Assembly (NCBI GenBank): GCA_019843655.1
Contig: JACDQD010000004.1
Location: 27,353,872 to 27,417,871, forward strand
DNA length: 64,000 nucleotides
Source: Lethocerus indicus
Taxonomy: Eukaryota > Arthropoda > Insecta > Hemiptera > Belostomatidae
Direction of reading: 5' to 3'
Below the pieces are notes generated by a model that did no database searches, was not told where the DNA came from, and worked only from the letters and a program-made list of their open reading frames with translations. Position numbers and translations under genes: made by a program. Shown in pieces: positions 21,263 through 34,335 of this stretch. The stretch's first letter is position 1, and each line of letters starts with the position of its first letter.

Positions 21263-24069
21263 TCTGATAAAGATAATTGAACCTCGTAACCAACTCTGTT
21301 TTCCATTTCAATAGAACATTTCCTATTCAAACGCCTCGCTGGTAAATTCTCTCACCCTCTTCATAAACTTCGGGCTTAAAGCGTAATACGCATTGAGCAA
21401 TTGTTCTTCAATTAAATTACACCAAGCAGTTAACGTTCACTTTGTCGAAACGAAATAGTTTTGCAATGTTCTGGAGGTGAAAATAAATCTCACTTTCTGT
21501 CACTTTCAGAAGGGTTAAAGATTTGTATTTATTTAAAAATATGCACATAGATGAATTTTGTATACATCTACTTCAGAATAAATATAAAAATGGTACTATA
21601 ATTTATATCATTTCAGTTGTTCAAGCAAAACGTAAATAAAATGATTAATTTCGATTAATCCGAGTAAGGAGGGAACAACATGGACGGGTCGCCCGGCTTT
21701 CGAACCGAGAACTCATTTGCGTCGTCGGTGATGCGGAAACTATACACACCTCTTCCCGCTTTTAATGGGCTCGCAGTTTTAGGCGTTCACCAACATCAAA
21801 GATATCTAAAATTAGGGTAATGACATTGCCATTCTTGTTGCGCAGCATCTTTTATCAAAACTTGACTTGGAGCGGCGTTGTAATTGCTGTAGTAATGAGA
21901 GCGATTTTATCCGAAATCTTACAGTACATGTTCCTAATAACGGATTTTGATCAAAATAGTGTGTTGGTTTTCTTTCCCCGCCAGATTCCAAATCTGATCG
22001 TACTATAAGTACGATAAATCTGATAAATCAATAAGTACTATAATAAATTTTTTGATATTCACAAACGTTAATGCATTTCGTTTCCTTTGGCTAATCAAAT
22101 GCCCTCTCGTGAAGTTGGTGCACGAATTTTTATTTCTCCGTATATAATACGACGGACTAGTCTGACGCCTCGTCGAAAGCTAAATACTTCGTTAGGTGGC
22201 TTCAAATAAGTCTATCTCGCGTCAATCTGACACTCGCTCGACTGACAAATGAGTAAATTATTTCCACTTGCTCCAAGCCAGATTAAAATCGTAACAGGAC
22301 TAGTTTCCATTCCTGGGTTGGCTAGCCGAGTCTTTATTGTCGGTCGGCGCTATTACCGCTTTCTGCGTCCAGACAGTTCAAACGAAACCGCTTTTTTTAC
22401 CGATTTGCCGAAAAGCGGTAGTACTTCGTCTGGAGTTTTGTACTCCGGCTCGACTTTCCGCTTTATGTTTAACCGGTTTAAACAACTCCGCCCCGGCTCT
22501 CATCTAACTTTGAGGACTTATCATTAATTGCACGAATATAATTTGATAAGAGGTTTTAAGGGTGTCAAGAGGCGCTTACTCCTCCGACTCTGTAGCCCCC
22601 GGTTATTAATTTTAACGATTTGACTCCTTTCCGTCAACAGTTAGGTATTAAATTATATACTCGAGTGTATACTGTATAAAACGCGTTCATATAACGTTCT
22701 ATAGATGCGCTAACCTAATGCTCCATAGGGTTAGAATCATTAACCCATTCCGCTGGTAGAAAACCGAAAACATCAACAGTACCTGTATCGTAGCATACGT
22801 TATTTTTTGTTATGAGTTTAAAGAAATTTAATCTCCTAATGTTTCCTTCCTAGCTAAACATGTGACTCTCGAGCTCGAACATATCCGGGCTACATTCTAC
22901 GACTGTTCGCTTAGAAATATTTTAAAAACATAAAAATACTCTCCTCGATTAATAATTCAATCGCGTAAAAAGATACACCGGCGGTCCCAAATACGTCCCA
23001 GCGAGGAACGTTACTATGTAAATTGGTGGGAGATAAAAATGGCAATAAAACTCGCCCACTGACCGAACGGCTAGCTAGAGTCGGTCCGACAAAATCTCCT
23101 CCGACGAATGTCTCAATTTAATTTCGGGGAATAGGTGCATTCGACCGTAAATTTATATTAACGACTCCGTATAGAATTTTGGAGCCCGTATAATATGGCC
23201 TCGTGTTTACCATTTATATTACGCCCGGCTCTCCTGTGGGATTTATCATCTAATCGGGATGGCCGAAAAGGGAGCACCGTTGGTGTATAGGCCCAAACGA
23301 ATCCCTTTATGTCTTTTTTGAATATCGGTCTGTTCCAGAATCGCGTTAATGATTAACGGCGGATTTTCATAATAACGTATGTCAAATGTTATGCAGTCTA
23401 CACGATGAATTAATTCAGATTTCCGTTCATTAGCTCTGTTTCGTTTCCGTATTAATTAGGTTATTTGTTCCATTGGACCGTGTCCGTATTGAACCGTATA
23501 AACCGGAAATATTTATACATATATACATATCAAAAAATTCGTAAAACACAGCCGGATATATTTTGGACGTCGATATCTCATCAATTCTGTTTTTTCGGCA
23601 TTTCATCTTCCGTGAAGTGTCGCTTCCTCAAAAAGTGCACCACCCGCTCAAAAAACAGCGAAATTTCGTAACGGCGAAGAGTACGTTGAGTGGAAAAGGA
23701 GAACATTTTCCCGGCTTTATCTTTCTGGACACTTGAAATTGAATTGAAGCTAAAAACTTCACTGGAGCTGGGTCGCCTTTTATTCATTTGGTTGTTAAAT
23801 TTATTCTGATAATCGTACCGGCCCGTAAGCCGAAAACAATAGCGCATATCTGTTTACAAATTTGTCAATTGGGATTGCTTGCTTATAATTTATTTTATCC
23901 GGCATTTGAATTGTATCGGTGCCTAAACCAAAAAATATTCTACACGCGCGCGAATAAGATACGCTCGTCGAGATATTTTTAAATTTAGTGCCGCAATAAC
24001 CGCTTGCGGCTATTTTTTCCTAAAAAAGGAAACCGAGTACGTAAACCGACGACAGGATATGTATTTATG

Positions 24070-24070
<1 letters not shown>
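21263..24070. other. Non-coding region
   Basis: No gene is supported. 22249-22527 is open from an ATG but has Ser/Arg-rich chance-like composition and contains several CCGCTTT repeats. An inverted repeat is listed separately. Confidence 0.4.
22387..22419. repeat. Inverted repeat ACCGCTTTT/AAAAGCGGT
   Basis: Perfect 9-bp arms at 22387-22395 and 22411-22419 with a 15-nt loop. Further CCGCTTT copies occur just upstream (about 22357) and downstream (about 22459), so a recurring motif is present. Confidence 0.6.

Positions 24071-24152
<82 letters not shown>
24071..24152. repeat. (CT)n microsatellite
   Basis: 82 bp of CT, with a single T-rich interruption near 24081. It is a homopyrimidine/homopurine tract, so triplex formation and GAGA-type factor binding are possible. 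The Arg-Glu open frame on the minus strand is a by-product. Confidence 0.98.
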
Positions 24153-24156
<4 letters not shown>

Positions 24157-24363
24157 GCACAGGCGAGACGATAAAAGCGACTGCAATCGGCCAACGCTTT
24201 ATCCACCCGAATTTTGGCTCCGGCTTCAACAGATACGATCTGGAGGGAGTTAGTGGCCCATTGTTCTGCGAGATTCATTACCGTGGATGCTCGATAATAT
24301 ACTGAGTGCGAAAAGAAGCTCCAAAATTTTACAATATGGTGCTTTTATACTAAAGAAAATCTC

Positions 24364-24365
<2 letters not shown>
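24153..24365. other. Interval between two microsatellites
   Basis: About 210 bp of non-repetitive sequence; no gene is seen. Confidence 0.4.

Positions 24366-24424
<59 letters not shown>
24366..24424. repeat. (TA)n microsatellite
   Basis: About 59 bp of uninterrupted TA, 214 bp after the (CT)n tract. Confidence 0.98.
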
Positions 24425-24427
<3 letters not shown>

Positions 24428-27400
24428 CAAAGTAACAGATTTACTAATTCATAGCAACGCTTTGAAATCCCCACTTATTCAATCTTCTGTAACCGCAAAT
24501 TGGTAATCTCATATAAGAGCTTGGCTGAAAACAAAGGCGATCACTGTGTTAGTACGTCCCCAGGACGTTGTTTTTGTGTCCAACGGGAATTTCGAAGAAA
24601 AAGTCTAATAAAGGGGTCGGGGGAGATAATTTCTGCTCAGGTAAATCCTTTATGATGGCCGGCCTACAGCCTCGCAGAGATAACGCAGTATAAACACGTG
24701 CAGGTTAAATATTATGCAAATTTATTAGCCCCCGTCTTAATATAAGGAAAAAGAAAACTGAATATACCGGGACGTAAATGACCGCGATGTAAATTTATTA
24801 TTTCGTGTCAATTATAATCAATTCCGGATTTAGTCAGAATCGTTTATGACAACGGGCTAACGGTCCTCGGAAGATTCTGACTGTGCCGGGTAGTGGAAGT
24901 GGATTTTGTAATGGGTGTTAATTGAACAGTATGCTTATGTAAATTATAACTGATATAAAACATCTGCCCGATCACAGGTCCCCAGTTGGCGATAGATTTG
25001 GAAGTTGTATGCAGAAAAACTTGTATTATTTGCAGGAGGTTTTAGTGATTTTCAGCGAAACTTTAAATTTAAAGTAGGGGTACAATATTTGAGAGAGTAA
25101 AGCACCCACGGAGACAGTTATTAAAGAAGGAGCGCAATCCGACCACCTGTGGTCCCTGTGGTAGGCGCTCAGCGGGGGATTAGGACGGCCCCAAAGTGGA
25201 CGAGAAGTACGGCAAGGGTCGAGCGGAAATCAGATTAGAATGGGAATTTTTTGTATGAACCGTCTGAATGACCGCGTCTGTCGTAAGGTCGAGGAATGCG
25301 GTTGTCTACATGTGTCGGAGTTAATCCAGTTTGCCCTCCGGTCGAGTTCGAGGTCAAATTAATTATTTTTACGAATTTATACCTCCGCCTCAATGACTCT
25401 GGTAGTTATACTTATCTGCTATGAACGTAGAGTACAAACAGTTGTTTAAGTTATAAAAGAGATCCAGTCAGGGTTCACGGAATGGGTTGTATTAGGCGTG
25501 TTATTAAATTAAAAAATTAAATGTCGATGCGTCTTTATCTCGGTTATATCAGGACCCGGGAACACATTAACTTCACACTAGAGCCGTGTGTGGCTAGTGT
25601 CATATCCGAACGGTTAATTCGAGCAGTGATGGATTGAAGGATTGTTGTAGTTTTCGTTGTAAAGGACGACAAAAGGAAGCGGCGATAGAAGGAAGATAAT
25701 GAGAGTGAAGCCCGGGGCCCCGGGGGCGGGGACGTCCCGCCGAACGCACGCTGAATGATCTAGAGCCGAGCAACCGGCCATTGTGCCCTCGTGAAATAAT
25801 ATATGTGGCGAACATAATGTTATTTATGGGAGGCGAAACAAAAGAGCGGGTTGTGCCCCGTGTGACAATCCCCGACCTCACCAACCTAGCCCGGGGCGCC
25901 CACGCCTCGGAAAAACACGGGCTAGTTGTTTAATTTGAATAAACTCTACGGTAAAAAAATTAGGAACGTATTAGAAAAAGAAAAATATCGCCCGGCGCGA
26001 GGTCCGGTGATATATTAGTCGGCTATAAATATTAGACGGGACTCCCGTTTTTGTGGAGTCAAATTTTTGCGAAACCTTGGCCCACTCCGGTATTAAGTGA
26101 ATTCATTCATGCGAGGTCTGAAATATTATGAACATTCGTTTTGAATGGCGACTGCCTCATATATCTTAATACGCGTACAAAATATAAAAAAATATATATA
26201 CGAATAAATAATGCGTAAAAAGGAACAGTACAAGAGTGGAACAAAATTGGGACAGTTACACGTCCTAGCGATGTATACCAATGTTAATCTTAAGATTACT
26301 AGTAAACTACAGTGCTGACATAGTTTTATGTTTTTGATCTGAATTTTTTATTGAGCGTATTGCTCAATTCAGTACTACGTGCTCATACTAAAACTGAAAT
26401 AATTATTTGCACTCTTTTAAGAGGTTGATTCCAAACAGCTCTGTATTCAGGAGAACGCGTTTATTGGCCGCATGTATAGCCAATTGAAATTGCCAATTAA
26501 TGAGGCCATGCTATAATACAATAATTGATGGAGAAAAGAGCCCGGTCGAGAGCTATTGCACCCAGAATGGAAAAAGGCCGATATTAAAAAAAGTAACAGG
26601 AACCGGTCCTGATTTTGAACCGATCGAGAGATAACAGTGTGTGTTTTGCTTGCGCTCAAACGGCCACAACAGATTAAACCCGATTTAGCGTCTCTGCGTT
26701 TTCAGGAACAAGGACGCTCGTTTATTAATGTACGAAATTATTTTTTCCTTATGCCGCGGTATTAATTTGCATATCTGCGCGATCGGCAGTTTGTATTATT
26801 AGCATAAACGGGAGGCGGAGCGGGTGGTGACCAAGGGACGCATGTCGGATTAGTACTGAAAACTGACATCCGGTGAATATTTCATGTCTCCTTGTCCCCA
26901 ACCCAATTAATACCGGGCCCAAATGACGTATGCCCTGTCGGGAGTGATTACATTCAATGCCGAGTACTTTCCTTAACGCGTATTACCTTATACACGGTGG
27001 GCCGTTAGATGGTGCACGAAAAATGTCTTCGAGACAAATACTTGTCTGTACATAATTGCGTTTCATAGCCCTGACCGCTTCTGACGCCTCCACAAATACT
27101 GCGAGAAAAGAACGGCTAAATCCTAGATAGGAGTTGAAATGTGGCCGCATTTATTATGCCGGACCTCCTCGATATATTTTTTCCGGTCGGCTATAAAGAG
27201 AAAACGGTCTAGTATAAATCAGGTTTTATTATCCGTCTATTTGAGCAAAGGGGGCATTAATTAATCGGTTAACGTCGGGGTGTATGGGCGGTCAGGTGGG
27301 ACACGACGTGAATCACAGGCTTACACGAAATGCAGTCGGGCCGTTAACACCCTAGAAGTTGTTCTGTTCGGGCGAGGCATGGCGCCATTCGTCTAGTCCA

Positions 27401-30400
27401 ACGGCCGGATCTTTGCGCGGCTATAAAACAAGAGAGTTCACTTAAAACTGTGGCGAATCGAAAATAGATAAGTGGAGCCGATAACCCTATAAATCTTGGG
27501 CGGTCCGTTGCTAACCTGTACTTATCGGGGCGGCCGCCGTATAAGGCCCAAGGGAGGAGGCTCTCCCGGCCTGTTACCGACCCCTGTCGAAGCTGTCCCG
27601 CTAATTATTACCGGCAGTTGTCCCAAGATGCAGTTACCATTTGTCTGAAACACTTACCCCTCCAATACACAGCCCGGTACATTCCCCGGACCCGATACCT
27701 GTAACGCATGAAACATCCTAGTGGATTCCAAAAACTAAGACCGAAAGACGAACTGTATGATATGTAAAAACTATACAATTAATGAACACCACATCTTCCG
27801 CGGTATTCTGATTATATCAGAAGGAACAAAATTATATTATAAGGTTTACTTCTGGTCATTAATTTTAGACGAATGAAAAGAAACGCTAGTTTTTTTTTAA
27901 TAATTCGCGACAAATGACAATGCGAACGAAATTAAAAAGAATTGGATAATCATTCTAATACGGGAGTATTTTAATCACTGCACATTATCAGATTTTACAT
28001 TATATTAGCTTCCTTATTTCTTAATTTCCATGTTGTTATCATAGGTTTCGAAATGGGAGTAAGAAAATCCTGCTAGAAAACGCCGATGATTAAATTGATT
28101 TGACCATGTTTAGGCATGGCTAAATATAGAATATGTAGCACGCTATAATACTAATGGCTCGAACACGATTATCTCATATAATAAAACGGTAATGCGCGCC
28201 ACTCACGATTTATTCCCTTTAAACCGTTCCACAGTCAACAGTTTTCCTCACGCGCTAGGTCTTTTAAAATGGCTTTATAGCACGAAATAGGATGCAATTA
28301 CTGTCTTTTGAAATTAAATTAAAGACTATAATAATTGTTGTAACTGGAATAGTGAAATAAGCATTTTCGAAAGCATCTCGGGAAGAGGGTCGGGATAGAT
28401 TCAATTATAACGGTAATGAGGTAGGGTTCACCCCCGGTCGAACTCTCCTGGCTGTTCACCTTTTTCGGTCTTTCTCCTCACGTTTATTCCACCTACTTCT
28501 GGCCTCTTTCTACCGCCGTTTCTCCTCTTTTCTCTCTATATTCTGTTCGCTTTGCCCGCTCCAACTTGCGCAATTACGGCGAAAAACTTTGTCCGGTTTG
28601 AACCTGCCCCGGAATCAATTCGGGACGATGACACAAGCGTCAGAATTTCCGAAGGTTGTGCAACTTTCCCGCCGCTCCTTTACTTTCCTCTCGATCTAGC
28701 CGTCGTTAGGAGATATTAAATACAGATATCGACAGGACCCATTGTGAATATAGCTCTCTACGAATCAAACCTAAATAAATCCCGCGCCTGAATAAGCTGG
28801 AAGCTACTTTCTTTCTTCTCCCATGGCGTATTATCCATTTATTTCCGGTAGTAGTATAGTATTCTGTATCTATATACAGATAATTTAGATCAAGAATCAC
28901 TGTTATAACAATTTTAATTAATCCTATTGCCTCCTACCCTCCGATTTCTCTTCTGATTTATCTTGAAATTTATTTAGGGCTGAAATTCCTATTCTGTTGT
29001 CCTACCGCTGAAGACATTTCCGATGCTGGTTTAACAGGAAAAAGGGAGGTTAAGGCTTAGTATAATCCTGGTGGACGGGGCGAGGGGTGATTGATGGGGA
29101 CATCTCGGTGTGGGGGGACAGTTAACGGCAGCTGGTGTCGGCCGAATCTGGTTTTCCTCTGATGTCCGAGCATCAAAGGCCTCCGTCCAAATTTAAACTA
29201 CGTCTTGCCTTGAACCTGTGTTACCCCCTCCGTTCATTATGTATGCATGCACGTACTTTGAGCGAGAATGCTACATTAAAATTCATTTAGGACCGAAAAC
29301 CCACCCGTACGAAGCCATGAATATGTTCAAACAATAATCCCCCAAATTTTGCAACCCGGCAGTATCCATAATAATAATAGTAATCGGCGAAGTGAGCAAT
29401 CATTAAACGTTTATTGCAATGGATAAAAAAATTATACGTGTCAAAACATAGCCACTGTAAACATAGCATAGAACCGATTGGACTGCAGAAATTAACCATT
29501 AACATTGATAATGAGAAAAGTTACATGTGCACTAGTATACTGCTAGTGAGGCAAGAAGAGAATAGTATCTATGGGGTGCATGCAAATTTAAAACATTATA
29601 GTTATTTGAGCGATATCGTAGAATTAATTGTGTTATAACTCGACGTCGCAGAATCTCGCAAATTTATTATTTATTTTTTTTCAGATACTCGGTTTTTTCT
29701 CTGAGAGCAGGAAAGAAAGTAGGAAAATGTGAACTGATCATTATGTAACTTGAGGATTTTCGAAGCGTAAGATGAGCGAAGTCATATTTTTAGCCCGGGC
29801 GGGAGGAAGTATAAGGTGGCTCAATATCGTGTTACCCGTTAAAGGGTAGGTTTGTCCAGGGGTGAGGAGCGGGCAAGATACGGTTTCAGGCCATCTCGCG
29901 TCCCATCCGGACTCGCTACCCTCATCATTCTAATGCCACGCCTACCCCCGCCCGCTTCGGGCAATCGTCACTCCTTCTGCGGTAGAAAAACCTCCGTTCC
30001 GTTACAGCCCGAACGATGACCTCATCCCGGACTTCGTCTCAATTTCGTCCTTATTGCGTAGTCTTTCAAACTGAAATTACGTCCCCGGTGTCAATGAAGT
30101 ATCAATTTTACACTGTCTACACTGTAATTTCAACGCCCCGTATCGGTGTTTATTCTTCATTCGAGCCATTTGTTTGGGCGCTCCAACACAGCGTTTTCGC
30201 AATATCGTTCCGCTCGCCTATATGGTCTTGAACCGAACCGGTTTCGGCTTTAATATTCGGTCGCTCGAGACCAAATAATATTCGATGCTCGATTTTCATT
30301 TCAGCATAAATTAGAAAGATGTGTGTGTCGCATGCATACAGGACAATTACGAACGCGCTCATCTGTAAACGCACCCACAAACATGAAAAGTTCCACTAAT

Positions 30401-33400
30401 GATGGTGTATACTATTAAGAGATTGTGGCGAATTTGTAATATTAATACATGGTATAAGAAGGTAATAAAAGGTCGCCTACAGCACTTGTGATTTAAGGTC
30501 CGGTTTTAGTGGAGGGCGGAAGGGAAAGCGATGAAAAACGTGCCGTAAAGCCTGAGAGAAACGAGCCCTTTTCCAATGTTGCCTACAGTTAAGAGCCACT
30601 AAAAATGTCCGTCTTACTCCCGTCCTCTTCTCGTGTTTCATAACTTTTCTCATTTCGTGCGGCCGATTTTCGTTAACAAATAACACGGGCTCTTCGCGAT
30701 AATGGCGAATCCTCTGGCCTTACGTCTTTCGAAGTTGTCGTTTCGGAATGCCCAACAAGAATAACATATATAAAACCAAGCTTAGATAGCAAACATTCAA
30801 AAATTGGTATTTCAGAAGCAGCTAAATGAAGAAGGGTATAAGAGTAATAAACTAATGGTAAACTGTATTCTGTGAAAGAAATATAGACTAATCAGGCATT
30901 GAGATTTATTCAGTGACTCCTTTATTACTGTTATAATATGAAGTAAACACAATTCAAATATCTTCGGACAAGGCATAAATCAGGCATTCGCCAACGGAAC
31001 GAGGGGCTTATTCAGAAGTCCTCTATGAAAATATCGAGTCGACAGTTGAAAATACGGCATTTATCACGGCGGCATCCTGGCCCCGTTCCAGTGTTTTGTA
31101 ATGAAACAATATTACTTCGAATAAAGCGAAGAACAGCAGTTGGCAGGGGGCTATTAAACACCGCTAAACAACTGCTACTGCAGTCGGGCCCTGCTCCTGT
31201 CAACTCAAATTATTCTTGGATCTCGGCAATTTGTGAAAGACTGATTGGGTTCAACTGCACGAATAAACTGTTTAATCTCTGCGCCCCTTCGGCCCAGGGG
31301 GCATTTATTTTCAAAGAATTGTGGCCGTTTTAAAATGTCCGAATATTTCCCTGTCCATTCGCATCGCCGTATATATAAATAATACAATCTACGCCTCCTG
31401 ATCGACTAAACTTCCATTCCCATTTTCACGATATCATTTATTTTTTCTAGAATCATCGCTCTGCTCTGTATCAATGCCAGAAATAAATAAAATGTAGTAC
31501 TAAAATGTACTACTTTATCAGAATATTTTTTTCCCTGGCGCAGTAATCATAAAATAGCAGCACTTCTGTACACAAGAGTAGCACGTGTAATATTCCTTCG
31601 TATTTTTTAGGAGATTAATTTTTATAATTATACGAAAAATTATAATTGGAAGACATTGAGGTATTCAATGCAATTTTTTAAATCATGCGTGAAGCATCCG
31701 TGTTTCAGACGTTATTCCGTAATTTCTACAGTTATTGTGGAACAGTTATTTTGAGCGCAGTTCTATAAGCAGCGGATGCATGAATACAAAATTGTTTTCC
31801 GCGGGGCGGATATAGGCTTCAGAAAGGTCGGCGTCGGGGGTTAGGAGCGTTTAAGTGTGGATTTGTATTTGCGGCGTAGGGGGGTTTGTTGGCCCCAAAC
31901 AACTCCTTCCCATGCAAATAGCCCGGGGCTGGGCCCTCCTCCCGAGCTTTCTCTATATTTTCCGTCGCCGAATTTCGATAAACTTGCCTCCTCCCGGTCG
32001 AGGAACCCGTGGAGCTTTGCCGGTGGATCGAATTAGCCGAATTTCTCAAAAGTTTTAATTAAAACAATGATCCCGGTTAACTGCCTGACCCCTTTTAATT
32101 TTCTACCTTTCCGCGGGGGAAAAAACCCCGAACAGATAGTACAATATGTAATAATTGCCCGGAAGATAATTACAGTGTTAAAATTCACGATTACAAATTT
32201 GCGTTATTAAAATGTTGTTATTATAAACACTTTAATTTTAATTATATACTATTCTGAGTAAAACAATAATACTCGAGTTTTCTCGATTAATTCAAGCTTC
32301 TCGTCATAGTCTAGTCGCGATAATACTGATCCAAAACCTGCAATTACGAGAATATGATTTTGTTGCCGCAACAGAATCAAATTTCTGTAGAATCTTGAGA
32401 AATCCATAATTAAGTACTTTAAATGAAACATAAATTGCGCCTGGATGTTACCGTCCGCTCCTATACACGTGCGCACATTCTCGTGCCTTACAATCTGGCC
32501 TTTTCATATGCAAATGAGAGCGCGGCTCGTTTGAACAATAAAGAGTACGGCCGGCGCTGATATTTTATTTTTACTTCCTGCCGACACTTTCAACAATATC
32601 GCACTCCAAGGACACTTTGAAACAAGCCTGACTTTGACTGCTCCAGAATTCGTACTGGCCGTTCCGCTGGGGATTTCATTCCACCTTAGATATCCATTAA
32701 TATTAGGACAGTAAAAATAGAGTAGAATAGTTAAGCAGTCGATTGCATATTTACGCTAGCGCAAATCTGGACACTATCGAGGAATTTGAGATCCAATCAT
32801 GTGTCTTCAATCAGATTATGAGAACTGTAGATTTAGCAATTATTTATTCGAATAATTAAAGAAAGTTTAATGTACGATAGTCTAATAGTGTTAGAAAATA
32901 TTACACACCGGCTTTCTATTCCGGTGTATTATTGAAATCCACTTTAACCCGAATAATGTCAAACCAGAACGACTGTGGGGCCTACAGGAATCTGGAAGAT
33001 TTATTTCATGCCGACGTTACACATCTCCTGGGAGGAAATTCCATTTTATTATTTACTGTGTTCCAAATACCAGTTTTCAGGTACTGAAATACAATTGAGA
33101 GATGTGAAGAATTTTTATTGACCATTTCCAGAATGACTATATTTCCAAATCGGGCTATGAACTCCCTATTAAGGCAGTCATCGAATAAGGTTCACGGTCA
33201 TTTCGGAAGGCGTTTTGACTTTAATAAGGCGCACGAAGACACTGGGCGAAATGCGTTGGGACGAAATTAAGTTCGCACACTTACGCGCGCTCTGGCAACG
33301 GCTTAATGAACCCCAGATTAGCGATCGTTGGAAGGCGAAAACATTCGAAACGGGTGTACGCAATTAACATTTTTATGATCCTTAAGTGGAATTTTTTAGG

Positions 33401-33926
33401 AGGTGACTGGCCGGGGAATTTCGTATGCCGGTGGGCGGCCTCCTCGGCCTAACTGTCCGAATTAAACTGCCGTATTTCTCTGTTAGAAGACTCAACCGAC
33501 AGGAGAAACGTTCCCCCTCAGAGAAGGGGCTCTTGTTTCAATAGACCGGGCGATTTTAATTCCTCCGTCCGAGGAATAACGGCCCGTATAATGTACGATA
33601 TGATTCCGGGAACCGAGAGGCCGTCCGTTACCGCGGTGGTTCATTCCAGAGTGTTATGCTAATATCCGGTCCAAATTTATCCCCCACGACTTACCGACTG
33701 CCAGAAAGAGTTCGCATAATGGCGGCGGGCGTATTAAGGATGCTTTCCCTCGTGTTGAGTTATCGCTTTTATGGTTTCGGTCCGCATATTGCCTCGGAAT
33801 GGAAACGCAACGGCGGTGCTGTATCGACAAATATGAACTGCTCGTTCTTTCGGGCACTCTGATCTCGCTTTCCGACTGATTCGGTTATTATATTCTATTA
33901 ATAATAAAATTTATTTTTTTATTATA
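24425..33926. other. Long non-coding region
   Basis: About 9.5 kb without a supported gene. GC-balanced or GC-rich islands occur around 25640-25920 (with a 14-bp CCCGGGG/CCCCGGG palindrome), 27230-27680, 29760-30010 and 31800-32120, separated by AT-rich stretches. The islands have reduced stop density on both strands, so their open frames are not informative. They could be conserved cis-regulatory elements. Confidence 0.4.
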
Positions 33927-33959
33927 TATAATACAATTTATATTATAAATTGTATTATA
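33927..33959. repeat. AT-rich perfect inverted repeat
   Basis: 15-bp arms TATAATACAATTTAT at 33927-33941 and its complement at 33945-33959, separated by three bases. It could extrude as a hairpin. It lies in a very AT-rich stretch where such repeats are easier to find by chance. Confidence 0.9.
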
Positions 33960-34306
33960 ATATCTGAAGAAAGCCTTGTTTGCACTAATTCCTCCTTTCT
34001 TTAGGTTCAGCATATCTCGCATTCCGTTTCCCTTACTTATAACTCGACTATAATTGAAAAATTTATTATCGATTACGGTTTACGAGGATGTCTTTGTATC
34101 ATTTGTTGGATAAAGAAATTTCAGTTGAATAAACCATTAATGAATAGAAACACTATTTCATGAACGAATGTTTCCGTATTTCTTAAAAAAATATTTATTT
34201 TATTGATAAAAAGGAAGGACAAACCTAGCTAGAAACAAATTAACGTTATGGATTAATGAATAAACATAAAGCAAGTCAAATTAAGGAGCATAGATAACTT
34301 TATGTA
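33960..34306. other. Non-coding AT-rich interval
   Basis: About 350 bp with no gene seen between the two inverted repeats. Confidence 0.4.
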
Positions 34307-34335
34307 AATATATGCAAATTATCTTTGCATATATT
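34307..34335. promoter_or_regulatory. Inverted repeat built on octamer-like ATGCAAA
   Basis: Perfect 12-bp arms AATATATGCAAA (34307-34318) and TTTGCATATATT (34324-34335) with a 5-nt centre. Each arm carries ATGCAAA, and the left arm followed by T gives the full POU octamer ATGCAAAT. This suggests a palindromic POU-homeodomain binding element; function is inferred. Confidence 0.35.

Noticed and set aside
23985..24278. Arg-Glu-rich open frame on the minus strand (and its Leu-Ser mirror on plus)
   Set aside because: It is simply the translation of the (CT)n microsatellite.
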